A stretch of DNA of 64,000 bases, taken from NCBI GenBank assembly GCA_949987705.1, contig OX465284.1:114001163-114065162 (forward strand). The letters run 5' to 3'. The DNA is from Thereva unica (lineage: Eukaryota; Arthropoda; Insecta; Diptera; Therevidae). The position numbers were made by a program, and so were the translations under genes. The notes below the pieces were generated by a model that had not been told where the DNA came from, searched no databases, and saw only the letters and a program-made list of their open reading frames with translations. Positions within the stretch are counted from its first letter, which is position 1; each line of letters opens with the position of its first letter. Shown piece by piece: positions 32,740 to 44,819 of the stretch.

Positions 32740-35290
32740 AATAATCTTAGCTAGCAATTTGGCTGTAGGGTATAATGTCCTGCAGGCTAAGATCGGTATG
32801 CAACATAGCTGTCTTGCCACAAGTATTTATTAACCTTGATCGGATTAGCAGTAGACAAAATGTTGCCAAGAGCTACAAAGGTTTTCGATCAGCTGCAAAA
32901 TTTATAGGCCTTTTTTTCAGCATCAGTGGAACGTACGGAATTACTGCAATCCTTTTCGACTAAGCCTGAAAAATGTGAAAAAATCAGATATGGGTGATGC
33001 CTATGCCAGCCTTAATAAATATTGGAACGAACCGCCATTGCGCTCTTAAAACTATATAAAGTGACTGTGCCAACCAAAAAGCTTTGGATAAAAAGGACGC
33101 GACAGGATTGTTGGCTCAATTCAATTTTCTAGAAACAGTTTACTATCAGAATTTTGGGGATGTACATATACTAAAGTAGTTTCCAAAACTCTTCAAGGTG
33201 TCAACACAGACGTAGTGATAGTTTCCAGTCTCTACGAGTAGCTTATCACTTCCATAGGAAGCAAACAGGAAGATTTTGATGCTTTTGAAGACGTTGGTAA
33301 GAGAAAATCCACAGAACAATACATAAGCGATCACAAGAGGATTATTAAGAAGAAGAAATGACACGATTAATGTGATGGAAAAGTATTGTTACAAGGATGT
33401 GACCCATTTCCCAATATGCCTCCAATTGTTGGACGAGTTAAAAAGACCGAAATCTTCTTATGACACAGTAACCGCTAATGCCGCATTCTTAAGGCCCAAT
33501 CACAATGAGAGCAAGAAACTTTTACCGGGGAAGAAACTTGATTCGATCCTACAAAAGTAACGCTGCGTCAACAAAAACTAAATCGAAATGAATTTTTGTT
33601 TCTTTCTATTCCATTTTCGTTTCATTCTCGCTGAATTCCCACTTGAAACACTTTCGATTGTAAAAAGACCCGCAGAAAGCATATTGCTCACGAAAGTTTC
33701 TTGCTCTCATTGTGGGAACCTACACTGGTATTTCTTCAGGAGCAGCAGAACTGGTTTTACAAATTAATCTAGGTATACGCTGGTATTCTTTCATCGCGAG
33801 CAACTTTCTTGCCTTTACATGGAGCTATCTCTGTACGTATCGATCATTTTGCTACACACGGTAAGAGAGTTTAGAAGAAATTATAAATTATATAGATGAA
33901 TGAAGGCAGTAGGGGCAATTTTACACCCACAAGAAGTATAAAAAGATAATGATAGGGGAAGTTTGATGCCGAGACATGGTTGTAAAGTCGTTTGAGAATT
34001 GTGGTATTCCCAGAGCCAGCGCTTGGTTTTTGCGCCCGGTGCACTATCCTATCCCTTTACAGCTGAAGGTACAGGGACAGAAATTGGGTAAATTTGTGTA
34101 GTTTCTGGCACTCGTTAGAATGCTTTAGTTTTTCTCTTTTTTTCAAAGTTTTACGTTTTTTCAATTCTTAATTTCTGAAATTGCGCCCGGTGCAAGTGCA
34201 CCATTCGCACCTATGAGTCGAGGGCTTGGGGAATAACACACAATCGTATGGATTTAGTTTACAAATTTAATTTAAACTGCTTTTCCCCTAAATATCCAGA
34301 CCTAAAAATCAAGGTGCGTCTTCTACTTGTACGTGAAAAAAATATAATACTATAAGTCCACCATTCATAAACCCTCCGACCATAACACATCTTCCGCACA
34401 ATAGAACAAAAATTGCTTACGCAAAGGAAACTTTTATTTTATCTTTCATCTCGTCCCCTTCACATCTTATAATTAAGCTCTATCATTTTTATTACTTTAT
34501 CGTCGCCATGTTCCGGCAAGATATTAAAAGAAGAAGAAGCAAAAAATATATATATAGGGAAACGAAAAAAAGCAACAACAACAACAGCAACAAAAAAAAA
34601 CAAAAAATAAATAATCGAAATGCTTAGGACTTAATATTAAGTAAAATTCATAAAAACACTTTTATGGAACCATAAAATTTCGAGTAATAAATTTTTTCAT
34701 GAAACGATGATAACATTTTGGGAACTACGCTCTAAGGACTCTTGGCTCCTTTTGCTTTCATTTCATTTTCTAAAGCAGCTGAAGACGAGCAGAAGAAAAA
34801 AAATTGGCAAAAAGAAAATAAAGCAAGAAAAATGTGAAAATGATTCCTTCATGATAGCAGAGCAGAAAAAAAATGCGCGAGAGAGGACACACTTCCCCCT
34901 TATTTAATGGATGATTATCTCATCAGAAAAATTTTATTCTTAAAAAATAAAAAATATACGAAGAAGTCTTCGAATTTATTGGTTATATGTTATCAATATT
35001 GGAGGGCTTTTCTACTCCCAAGGGGATGCCGAAAAAAATATTGTATAAATATTTAAATTAGGAGGAGCCGTAAAAAATGATTTTATTTATGATTGTGGTT
35101 CCGATATTTAAATTTGTGGGGGGGGGGGGATGATGGTTCATTAATAATTCACAAAGATATAGATTGCCGGTTCAGACACTCCTGGTAAATGCCTCAACTT
35201 ACAAAGTACACCTTGTTACTTTATTGCCATCCAAATTCACCTGTTTTACAAGATACAATGATTTATTTAATATTTTATAGTAAGTACGCC
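32740..35290. other. Unassigned DNA with simple repeats
   Basis: No gene recognised. GCGCCCGGTGCA occurs twice (about 34,035 and 34,183). A CAA-rich run with AAAACAAAAAATAAATAA lies at 34,565-34,615, AAGAAGAAGAAG near 34,528, and a G11 run at 35,119-35,129. Confidence 0.5.
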
Positions 35291-35293
35291 ATC

Positions 35294-35425
35294 TTTCAGT
35301 GTCTATTGACTCATAACTAAAATGGTACTAAATGACGTTTCAGAATCATGTACATTTGTCAAAATCGGCAAAAAGATGTCAGAGTTATTCAATATTGAAA
35401 TACCGAAGGTCTAGATGGCGCATCG
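35294..35425 (+). mobile_element. Solo end of the 15.6-kb mariner family
   Basis: AATGACGTTTCAGAATCATG, TACATTTGTCAAAATCGGC and TTGAAATACCGAAGGTCTAG followed by ATGGCGCA match 16,395-16,530 in order and orientation. The match ends at the same terminal GGCGCA. The rest of the element is absent here, so this is an isolated 5' end of that family. Confidence 0.75.
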
Positions 35426-35440
35426 ATTGATTAGTGGTTA

Positions 35441-36833
35441 GGCGTCGTCCATTTATTACGTGAGGCGTTTAAGGGGGAGGGGATCGAGCAGAATCTCATC
35501 AAATCTCACGTGGGGAGAGGGGGGTCTCGACAAATATCACGTAATTATTTTTTTTTTTAAACAAACAGTGTAAAATTGCGAGATAATTGGGTTAAATTAA
35601 GTAAAACATGTTTCTCCACTAAAGACCCCATTCACTTACAGGCCTGCCTGCCAGCACGACTAAGCTTGATTCAGTCTAGCTGAGGGATGATACTTCAAGT
35701 ATCCGACTGACAGGCCGTGGCATGCAGGAGCAGTCATGATCCCCTACAAACACACAGGCGAAAACGACTGCGTAGAATAGCAGGTTATTAATTCAAGTGC
35801 AAAAATGTTCATGGCCTCAACGAAAGCTTCAAAGCGACTCCAGCCTCACGCTCACGCCGTGAACACCCGCAAACAAGCGCAAATGCGAGTGTGGATGGTT
35901 TTCACGATTAGATCGCGCCTTGCTTTCCGTTTCGAGTGGATACGGTGTGAATTCTTCCCGTCAATTCACGGCTTGTGAGTGAATTGAAGTTCAGATCTTC
36001 AGGCCCGAACTGACGATAAATGCGAGTTTTGTCAGCTTTCTTGAACTGCAGGCCCCATACAGTTGGCGGCCTGTGGGTGGGTGGGTGTACCTCAAGGCGA
36101 AAACTTTCAGGCCACGGCCTGATGGCGACCTGTGTGTAAATTGGGGCCTTAAGATATGGGTTAATTGTACACAAAAACTTGTCGATTTTTCAGCCTCCAC
36201 CGTCTAGCTAAACGCGCCTCTCGTCGAATGCTGCAAAGTATTAGCCAAGTAACACTGACCCTCGAAAAGGCCCTTAGATTTAGAACTACAAGAAGGCACA
36301 CGCCTAATTTCAGCTTCACCAAATGCTTGTTGAGTGAGTGCTAACGTTTTGGTAGTGGTGTGTCCACTACAAGCTGAAAAGCGAGTGGAACAGAGGAGGG
36401 CAAGGAGTCCAAATTATGTTATCTCAAATAAAATCTTGCTCCCAACATCCCCCTTCCGCCCAGATGAGCTTTTTACACCCCTTTTACTCCAAATTCTAAT
36501 TAGCTGATGGTAATTCATCTTAATGTAAACAAAGAAGACATAATTTGACACTCAACTAACCTAGATTTCACTACGGTTTCAAACAAGTATTTTAAAAGCG
36601 AGGGTCTTTCCTGCAGTTCTACAATATATTCTAAGGAAAGGCTCGCTTTGCTGTGGTTACGACCATAAATACGTATTTTTAGTGTAAATGCTAGATTTTT
36701 TAAAATATGAAAAATCTCAGCTGAAACTCAGGGGGTCGAGTCAAATCTCATGAAATCTCACCATGGGTGAGGGGGGGGGGGGGGGAAGGCGAAAAATCTC
36801 AAAAATCACCTCACGTAATTTATGGACGACCCC
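35441..36833. mobile_element. 1.4-kb inverted-repeat DNA element
   Basis: The left end GGCGTCGTCCATTTATTACG-TGAGG (35,441) is the inverse of the right end CCTCACGTAATTTATGGACG-ACCCC (ending 36,833), about 25 bp with two or three mismatches. G-rich tracts and AATCTCAT.AAATCTCAC lie just inside both ends. From memory, a GGGTCGTCCATAAATTACGT-type terminus recurs in arthropod DNA transposons, and ISL2EU is a possible assignment that I cannot confirm. No transposase is visible. A second inverted-repeat element is nested at 35,620-36,153. Flanks do not show a clear TSD. Confidence 0.65.
35620..36153. mobile_element. Nested MITE-like element
   Basis: CTAAAGACCCCATTCACTTA-CAGGCCTGCC at the left pairs, with mismatches, with the reverse complement of the right end CTTAAGGCCCCAATTTACAC-ACAGGTCGCC. 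The interior is GC-richer than its surroundings and contains AGGCC/GGCCT words (CAGGCCGTGG near 35,711 and its inverse CCACGGCCTG near 36,112), so inverted symmetry extends inward. No transposase. The superfamily is not identified. Confidence 0.55.
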
Positions 36834-36964
36834 ACATTAGAATTGCACATCTACAGTTATACGTACTCATCATTGTTGGTTTGTCCAAAAATTTCAGTTT
36901 CAGCATATTCATGCCTTTCTGCTCACATTTTCTCGACGTTTAGCGTTTATGCGCTTTCGGTAAG

Positions 36965-37371
36965 CAAGCAACAATCCAGTCTAGGGATAAAGGCATTCAA
37001 CTACCATCCTAGAGATCAGTGGTTCGAATCCACTCCCTTGCATCGGTTCTTCGTCTTTCTATTTTCCTACTTACATAACTTTCCTTCCTTCTCGCCTTCT
37101 CTAGTTAAAAAAATTCTTAAGCTATCGTGGCTAAGTGCCAAAATCAGTGGGTATTGGGATGGTTGGGCCTGGGAAAATAATCCGGTTTAGAGATAAATGG
37201 TTAGAATCCACTCCCATACGTCGGCTCTTCGTCTTTCTATTTCTCCTACTTATATAACTTTCCTTCCTTCTCGCCTTCTCTTGTTAAAAAAATTCTCAAG
37301 CTATCGTGGCTAAGTGCCAAAATCAGTGGGTATTGGGATGGTTGGGCCTGGGAAAATAAACCGGTTTAGAG
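36965..37371 (+). repeat. tRNA-derived SINE with tandemly duplicated body
   Basis: AGTCTAGGGATAAAGGC (A-box side), CAACTACCATCCTAGAGATC and GGTTCGAATCCACTCCC (B box, 37,021) mark the head. From AGAGAT at 37,011 a unit of 178-179 bp is repeated head to tail from 37,189. GGTTCGAATCC matches GGTTAGAATCC, and both units share CTTCGTCTTTCTATTT, GCTATCGTGGCTAAGTGCC, GGGATGGTTGGGCCTGGG and a final CCGGTTTAGAG (37,182 and 37,361). The second B box is mutated. The two copies are nearly identical, so the duplication is recent. Confidence 0.8.
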
Positions 37372-37379
37372 CCATTGAT

Positions 37380-39860
37380 ACCAAGGTTTGTCAAGTCGAA
37401 AAAAGACGTGGTAATTGATCTACAAATGTCATCTTAATGCGTTACTTAAGTCAGATAGGCACGGAAAAGGGCGTAGGGTCAATTTCCACCATCTAGCTTC
37501 AATTACGTTTTTCAAGGTCACAAATCTGGAAGCATCAAGGGGCTTTACCTAGCATTAATCCTTCACACAAAATAACATATTTTTATTCAGAAACCTGCCT
37601 CCCATATTATATGAAATTCGAGACTTAATCCCTATTGGCATTCTCCACAAATATATGGCGATGATGATTGATATCGATTCTTCCGCCCAAAAATCTAACA
37701 CCAATATTTACTTTCCTCCTAAAAAGTGCTTCCGTTATGATATGTTTAAAAAATTAACCACCTCAGTTCATTGAAGCCTAACCCATTTTTTTGTTACACC
37801 ATGTAATCCAAATTACTCAGCACACTTACATAAAACCATTTCAGTCGTCACAACACCCCATTATTAAAACCAACACGTATCGGATACTTTCAACAAATCA
37901 CAACATATTAATTTTATTTTTAATGATAGCCCAGTATCGCTGCCACGGCAAAGGTACACAATTGTGGCGTGACTTGTGAAGAGAGAGAGTCTTTATATCA
38001 CGTTCCATATGCCTTGTGTGTAGGCTACCGTCAAAAACATGAAAGGATTCATTAACTAAAAAAAAAAACAGTGAAATCTGATACACCTGCAGAGCCGACG
38101 AAAAGCGGATCCTCGTGTCGGCAGAGGTAATTTTTATTATTTTTGTATTCTGAAAAATCATTACAACTCCACCCCGACTTCAACTTCTTTCCGTATTGAA
38201 GCTCGCTGTGGTAAAATTAAATTCCCACCCCGGTATCCGTGGTGAGAGGATTTAATGCGCGCTGCTCTGTCTATCTAGCCTGGATAGAAACCTGGTGTAA
38301 AAATGGTGGGGTTAGGGGTGTGAAGGGTGGGTTCGGGGATGTACTACAGGGGAGAACTAAGAAATCGCGTGATACCATCCTTTAATTCAAGTTAACACGT
38401 AAAAAACTTTCAAAAGGGTTAGAATTTTGTGCCATATTTCGGGATAGGTCTTAAGTACTGCAAAGGCGGTTGTCCTAGGCAAAAGGGCCGTCCATCGTTG
38501 AATCAGGGCAAGTCATTAATACCACCACCACCAAAAAAAAACGAATCCAAAGAGAAAGAAAGAAAGTCCTTAACAGAGATAGAGTCCCCGTGAAGAGATA
38601 GACCTGACCTGGAACTGGGCCAAGAATATCGCAGGGTTTTTAATTAACTCCTTTACAATCCTGCCAGGGTTAATTATACTATGTCAAGAATTTTTCGCTG
38701 ATTCAGGCACTCTCCCTCTCCTGCCAGATAAAGGATTGTGCACACGAAGGGGCCGTCCCGGAAGAGCAACAAAAAAAAACTGTGAAAAAAGCGAAAAGTT
38801 GTTTACTGAACACCGCAAACTCTTTACTGTTGTTTTACAAAATTACAAAATTACGAACCTCTGGGGTAATTGATGAAGTTTGGCGGAACATCAGTGATTA
38901 TAATCGATTCTTTGGGTTTATTAAGAAATTTTTTACGCTTTCATCATCATTATTCCAGGTACATAGTAACTCTGATGTTTCGACGTTGGAAAGTGATTAT
39001 TAAACCTGGGCTAGGGCCGCAGAAGGTCGGGGTTCAGATGTTCGCCTAGGGTAGGAGGAGAACTCCCGTTGTTCCGCCTCGTCCTGCAAGTCCAGGGGTG
39101 GTATAGTTCGTGGGTCGACGACGTAGGTTTTGTAATCGTAGGAAGCACAACTGTGTCCGATCCCTTGTCTTCGAAGGGCTGGAGGCGTCAACCCGCTTCA
39201 CCGGTCCCGCCGTGTAAGACCCTAATTTTAGATATAGCACTTGAGAACAATACCGTAGCCGAGAGCAGAGAGAGAAAGAGAACTCTACATACAATAGCAC
39301 TGCCGGGAGCAGCTACAATGCTCAAATGAAAAGGTCAAGGCGAGAGCATTGTTAAGAAGTTAAAGCTTGGACTCGAGTTCAAGGCTCCAGCAAGGGTGTA
39401 TATAATGCTGAATTCCATAGAAAAATCAACTTTCTACTATCTAAAATTAGCGAGACAGAACGAACTTTCTGCCTTTATTGCTGTGATCAGATTTATGTAA
39501 ATATTTACGCTTCCGTGAATTTTTAGGTGAAGTGAGATGCTCGTACCAAGGACTTTTGTCACTTCTTTGAATGGGCGCTGCTTTATTCCTTTCAGTTATG
39601 TTACGAGAAATTCTTTAATGATTGTTGCCTTTAAAAAGTCTGGATATTCACAAAATCAATATTGGGGGATGCAGAAGAAATAAATTGAAATTGTTTTTCG
39701 TGGCTATGCTTAGAATATCGATAGCTGGAAAAGCCCTTTTGTTAGTTAGAGTCAGATTTGGAAACCTGATGGAAACTGAACTGTAGTTGAAGATAAAAGT
39801 TTGTAATTTAACTTAAAGACTGATGTTCAGTGAAAAAAAAAATGGAAATAACCCAGCGGG
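37380..39860. other. Unassigned DNA
   Basis: No gene recognised. 39,010-39,310 is GC-richer with GAGAGCAGAGAGAGAAAGAG and could be part of an LTR, but no second copy lies in the window to test this. TTAATTA-type motifs occur near 38,641 and 38,670. Confidence 0.4.
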
Positions 39861-39862
39861 AG

Positions 39863-40285
39863 TATTGAGAACGCTGGTCAGGGAAGCTAATTTTTAAAAG
39901 ATGCCAAATATGCTCCCAGGGCAGCATTACTGGAGGTTTAAGAAATTTTATACAACGAAAAAAACGGGCGAATATCTTTGCGACCATAACGAAAAACATT
40001 GAGAGCGCTGCCCAGGGAACTGACTTTGAACGTTGCCAAATATCATCCGGAGGAAGCATTATTGGAGTTTTCAGAAATGTTGTAGAACAAACAAATCTAG
40101 CAATTATCTTAAAGATCTTAAATCGTGCCATTGTCATACTCAATAGATCGTTTCTCGTTCGATTACAGAGGTCAATCAGCATAGGATATGGTTAGTGCTT
40201 AGCGTGGAGACCGCTTGAAAAAACCACCCTCGCACTTAGAAAAAGACGAAAAAACAATTGCAAAGGCGAACAAAAATAAAAGCTA
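39863..40285 (+). repeat. Dispersed repeat, copy 2, with 135-bp tandem duplication
   Basis: ATTGAGAACGCTGGTCAGGG (39,863) repeats as ATTGAGAGCGCTGCCCAGGG (39,998). Both units contain GCCAAATAT, GCATTA-TGGAG and AGAAAT-TT. The 3' part (40,100-40,282) matches 13,870-14,030, including CAAAGGCGAACAAAAATAAA. No coding signal and no element family recognised. Confidence 0.65.
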
Positions 40286-40289
40286 TTAT

Positions 40290-40835
40290 GCTCTATAATG
40301 CACCTTTTTGTCTCCGACTAAATCGTTGCAGAAGTGCTCCTATGCTCTCTCATTGTCTTCAGAGCCCTCAATTTCCCGCTGATAGTCTCTGGTTGAATAC
40401 CAAGCTTGAAAGAAGTGAGTTCGACGGCATTTTCAGTATTTAAACCGCCCTTAATTTTTTCAAATTTAACATCTAGACGCTTCTTCTAAATAAAAACGTA
40501 GGAATGAGGTATGGGAAAAGTTCATGGTGTTTCCCGATAGATGGCGTCAGTTGAAATGTGACAGTTCCAACGTTTACTGTGAGTGTATATAAAACATCAT
40601 AAGCAGAGTTTGGAAAGTTGTTTGCGTTTGTCAATGGAGAAAAATAATGGAAAGTTGCAGTGTTTTTTGTAATATTATTACGACAAAAAATAAGGAAGAT
40701 GCGCAAGCTTCTGAATTTTTTGTGCTGTGTACGTTGAACACACTTGCATCATCATCTTCATTCGCGCTTCGGCCATCTGTAAGTCTTGGCCTCCTCAAGA
40801 ATTTTCTTTCAACGTTCTGGGTCTTGTGTCTTTCT
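40290..40835. other. Unassigned DNA
   Basis: No gene recognised. GATAGATGGCGTCAG near 40,538 resembles words found at mariner ends but no inverted partner was seen. Confidence 0.3.
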
Positions 40836-40841
40836 CTTCCA

Positions 40842-40985
40842 GTTAGGTTAGGTTAGGTTGAAATCGCTGCTCCCCCACTAGGTAGCCCACATAGGCACAC
40901 CATTGGACCCATTGTGATACCATTCTAGTGTTGGGATAAAATTCTGGCCATTCCAAGCCAATTGGAGCTTTTAATAAAGCGACAG
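40842..40985 (-). repeat. TTAGG-like repeat with adjoining repeat-like sequence
   Basis: GTTAGGTTAGGTTAGGTTG at 40,842-40,860 holds three TTAGG units. It is followed by TAGCCCACATAGGCACACC and CCCATTGTGATACCATTC. A (CCTAA)n-tailed sequence whose opposite strand ends in this way is, from memory, a common interspersed repeat in flies, probably a retrotransposon 3' end inserted in minus orientation. Three units are too few to call a telomeric relic. Confidence 0.35.
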
Positions 40986-40989
40986 AGGT

Positions 40990-41950
40990 TTTGCAGCTCA
41001 CTCAATCCATCAATGAAAGGTGAGCCGAGGAAGGTCCCTCTTTTCGAAGCTTGATTTCGAACCTTGAATTTCGTAAGTTCGAGCAAATCGGTGAACTGAA
41101 GTTTAAAATAATCTCAGATCGCATACAATTCCCATATATTAAACGGAGGATAAAACAAACCTCGGTTCGCCCAACTGGACTCGAACTGAAGTTAAACCTA
41201 AAAGTTCGCTCAAAAGATAGCAAATCAGCTGGAATGCCAATTCAATGAACTTTTGCATTTATAACTTCTAGCGAAAAAGCAACAACAATTTTAACCACGA
41301 ACTGAACATGAACTTTAGCCGATGAAGCCCCTTATGTGGATTGAACTGAACATTATTAAACTGAGGTCGATGAAGCATTTGTATTTTGGTCCAGTCTAGC
41401 ACTGGACTGGATTGACTCGTTGTATTACTGGACTGAAATAATGTGAACTGGGCATTAAAGCTTGAACCAAAGTTGACGTGCCGTACCGTAACCGTACGTA
41501 CCCTAACGAACAAACATATGCAAGCATTCGGTTCCATTCATGTTCGTATGTTAATGTAAATATGGTTACGGTGCGGCATGTTATATTTGCTCCAGACTTA
41601 AGGTATTTAACAAGCACGAATGTTCAATCTTTTTGTGCAAGCATGCTTGAGCGTGTGTAAAGAATTTTTTGAGCAAATATGATGATTGAACACCAGTTTG
41701 AAGATTGCGCCAATTTTCATCTGCATGCCTGAACAAATCTCACTTGAAAAAAAGTGTGAGTGCGAGCGAGCGCGTCGTCACTTTCGAACACGACATTATT
41801 TAAGGATAAACTGAGGCTATTCAAACATTATTGCGTCGTGTGGAAGCCACAGAGAAGTTGTGCAAGCATCCCGAGTGAAAATAACAAAAGGGGTTACGGC
41901 GGGCGAATCATGGCCGCTTGGCTTTATAGGGGGAATGATGGCCGTCGAAT
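40990..41950. other. Unassigned DNA with GAACTGAA-like words
   Basis: TGAACTGAA, GAACTGAAGTT and TTCGAGC-like words recur at 41,050-41,480 without a clear period. No coding family recognised. Confidence 0.4.
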
Positions 41951-41953
41951 TTT

Positions 41954-42215
41954 TTACCCATTTTTAATGGCAACACATACAGTCTTACGACACCCAAATT
42001 TGACCAAAATATTTAAATGGCCAAAAGCTAAGCTGTACACGCGGTCATTCCACGGGCAAATTTGAGCCAAAAAAGGATCTGCCCCTTGAACATTTTCGTT
42101 GTGTACAATGAATGGTCCTTTCAATTTATCCTGATTATCCAACAGCTCGCCAGTCGTCGGTTTGTACGTGAAATATGTGCTGCGTGTTGATTTGTATTTA
42201 AGTAGCCTTTGCTGT
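41954..42215 (-). other. Unassigned protein-like frame
   Basis: The minus-strand frame is open from about 42,215 to the stop at 41,954. It reads TYFTYKPTTGELLDNQDKLK, FIVHNENVQGADPFLAQICP and FGHLNILVKFG. Composition is protein-like and the frame extends upstream of the only ATG. I do not recognise the family. It could be an exon or a decayed transposon frame. There is no clear splice acceptor in front. Confidence 0.25.
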
Positions 42216-42219
42216 TACG

Positions 42220-44810
42220 TCTACTTGGGCTACTTGTTTGAGCACTCCATTGTTATGTACAAAAACCCAACAACTGAAATTTAAGAAAAGCAGCATTCAA
42301 ATTCCTAAAACCACAAAATCGTTGAACTCTGCACACGCCGAAGGAGTCTTACTGGGCACCGGCCCTGAACCCAAGCTTCTGGGCAAAACCTGCGACATCT
42401 TGGCTTTGAGAACTCCAACTGATTTATCATTGGTCTGTCTCGTAGCGCTGCCAGATGTTGGCTGGTGTTCAAAAGTTATCAAAATGCACCAGACTTGAAA
42501 CTGTTTCTTCATCAAATCGAATTCTTAATATTGTTTAAATAACGTTGAATCTCAACATTCTGATTTGATTTGAAGGAATATTTGCTACTAGCACTGTGGA
42601 TGTAGTCTTTTGTCTCGACGAACTCCTCCTATCAACTGAACAAACACAAATTTTCAATAACTTTGCCCCCAAAAGAACAAAAAATCCCAGTCCTAGATAT
42701 TTATCTTAAATTTAAATATCCAAATACTCCAAATCACGATTCAACATTCGTTTATCCTAAAATAGCTGAAATAATGACGGGCTTATTTCCTTTTAAGTAT
42801 TTTTAGGACATTCGGAAAGTTGCGACCCAATGAACCGCGAAGAAGCCATCATTTCAGCTGCTTGCCCCTCCAGCATCGATAAATAAATTTCCTATTTTTC
42901 AGTCAATTTATGATCACCTGGAAGTCCCATTTCGCCGAATATCCCTAATTGGGTTATGCGATGGCTTCTAAATCCGATTTATGACCTCGTCAGAACATAA
43001 ATCTTATGGCGCATTTTATTTGTGTTTGATCAATAAAGATGCGAGCGGGGCCACCACGGGGGGAGGGGGCGGCAGAAGGCACAAGGGCAGGCGACCAGGT
43101 CTCCACTGTTCGATAAACACCAACAAGCAGGTCCTAGAGAGAATCTTTAAAGGATATTCCCTGACAGTCGTGACAGAATCCTCCATTCCTTCAATGGCCT
43201 GATTATGCTAGACGCCGCTTGAATATAATGGAATGAGGATTTGCGTCCCGGGGTCTGGGCGGATTTTCGGGAAGTAGAATCAGGTAAATGAAAAATGCGA
43301 CGTCAGATTCCTGGATGATTAATGCGAGTCAGTCGGTGTAGGCAGGAATGGGGCACATACGGCATTAGCAAGGCAGAGGCTACATGAAAGCAATTATCCA
43401 GAGTCATGACAAGGTAGCCCACAAAATATACTGTACGCAACAGACCGCAACATAATTGTAAGCCATCTAAGAAGTGTAAACAAAGGCCCCAGGACAAGCA
43501 GGACAGGACGATGGATAGCATTATTCTCCACAAATAAACCTCCATCCTGTCCAGTCGACATATTCGGGACGTGCGCAAGCGGGGATATAAATTGCACACC
43601 ACTCCAGGACTCCTAAATAAATTAAACTATATGGAAGGCCCCTGCTCCCATGCCGCTGCTGCCCGGTTGGCTGCCGGGCTCACCTCCTTACAGTACAGTC
43701 TCAGCTACAAGTCCTTGTACCGGAGGACGGATGAGAGATGTAAAGTTATAACAGTTGCCGGTGCAGGTTAGTCTGGGGCCGGGTCTTATATTCGATTTCG
43801 ATCTCCGGCAACCAGAGCACAGAAGGGCAAACATTTTTGGACAGAATCACTATCCCCCAATTATTTTGAGGAAACATTTAGTTCACAGCAATGGGAATTC
43901 ATCTCATGTTCAGAAAATCCCTTCAGTGCAGTACTAGAAGGCTCAACACGTATTCATCTACGTCCTGGTAGAATAAACAGGGCCCGAGGCCATAACAAAG
44001 GGCTTTCGGCCCATGCTTACACTGGAACATCTATTATTTAGGGGCCCTGCCAAAATATGTGTCCTCGGGTAGAAGACGTGTTGTTGTCCCTGTGTACGGG
44101 AGGAAATTTGAATAATACGACCACTGCTGTAGGCCGGGTGTGTGTGCTTCCTGTAAAATGGACAAATCCCGGCACTTTATTTTCATTTGAAGGATCCAAC
44201 AAGTCTCCCATATGGGTTGCGACATATATACGTGCAAGGGGAATGGGCTTTATTACTCCGCTGTGTAATCCTTTAAGTAGCTCCCGTGTTCCTTCCATCC
44301 CACCACCCACCCCCTACCACCGGATTCAGAGACTTGTTTGCAAAACCATCGAAAACTTTCAAATGGCCTTCTTTGCCGAAAAACGGAACCCTTATGAAAT
44401 TCCAAGGACATGATTACATCTTTCCTGCTGCTGCTGCTGCCTGTAATAAGACACGTATAGTCGGGTCACATAACTTTCTCATGGGCCTTTTCTCCAGTCC
44501 CCATATGACAGTCGGTATGTGGTGCAGAATGGAGATCGATAAAGCGCCAAAGTGTTTACTTTGCATTTCATCCTTGAAAAATTTCTTTGACCTTTAAACA
44601 GTTTCGGGGTCGAAATTAATTTTGTTTTTTTTTCTATGTTTTGGCAACCTTTGGGTCTACCTTTAGCTCGGGTTTAAGTGCCTCCAGAATCTTTTATGAG
44701 CTCTAGTGAAATTACTGGTTTTGAAACACTATTGGATTTCGTTTTCAACCTAAATATTTGTTTATAGAGAAGAGTTGAAGTGATCGAAGTTTTCTTTTAT
44801 GTGTGTCTAA
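42220..44810. other. Unassigned, locally GC-rich unique DNA
   Basis: No gene recognised. Overlapping frames at 44,057-44,413 are proline-rich and present on both strands, which fits GC-rich non-coding DNA. A GCTGCTGCTGCTGCCTG run sits near 44,426-44,442 and a GGGGGGAGGGGGCGG run near 43,058-43,072. Confidence 0.45.
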
Positions 44811-44819
44811 AAAAAACTT

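Noticed and set aside
36822..37190. 122-codon plus-strand frame
   Set aside because: It starts in the inverted-repeat end and runs through the SINE head and body, so it is a chance frame.
39005..39320. Possible LTR
   Set aside because: Base composition and GAGAGCAGAGAGAG tracts are suggestive, but there is no second copy, primer-binding site or pol domain nearby.
44057..44413. 118-codon proline-rich frame
   Set aside because: Open frames exist on both strands of this GC-rich DNA and none has a recognisable motif.
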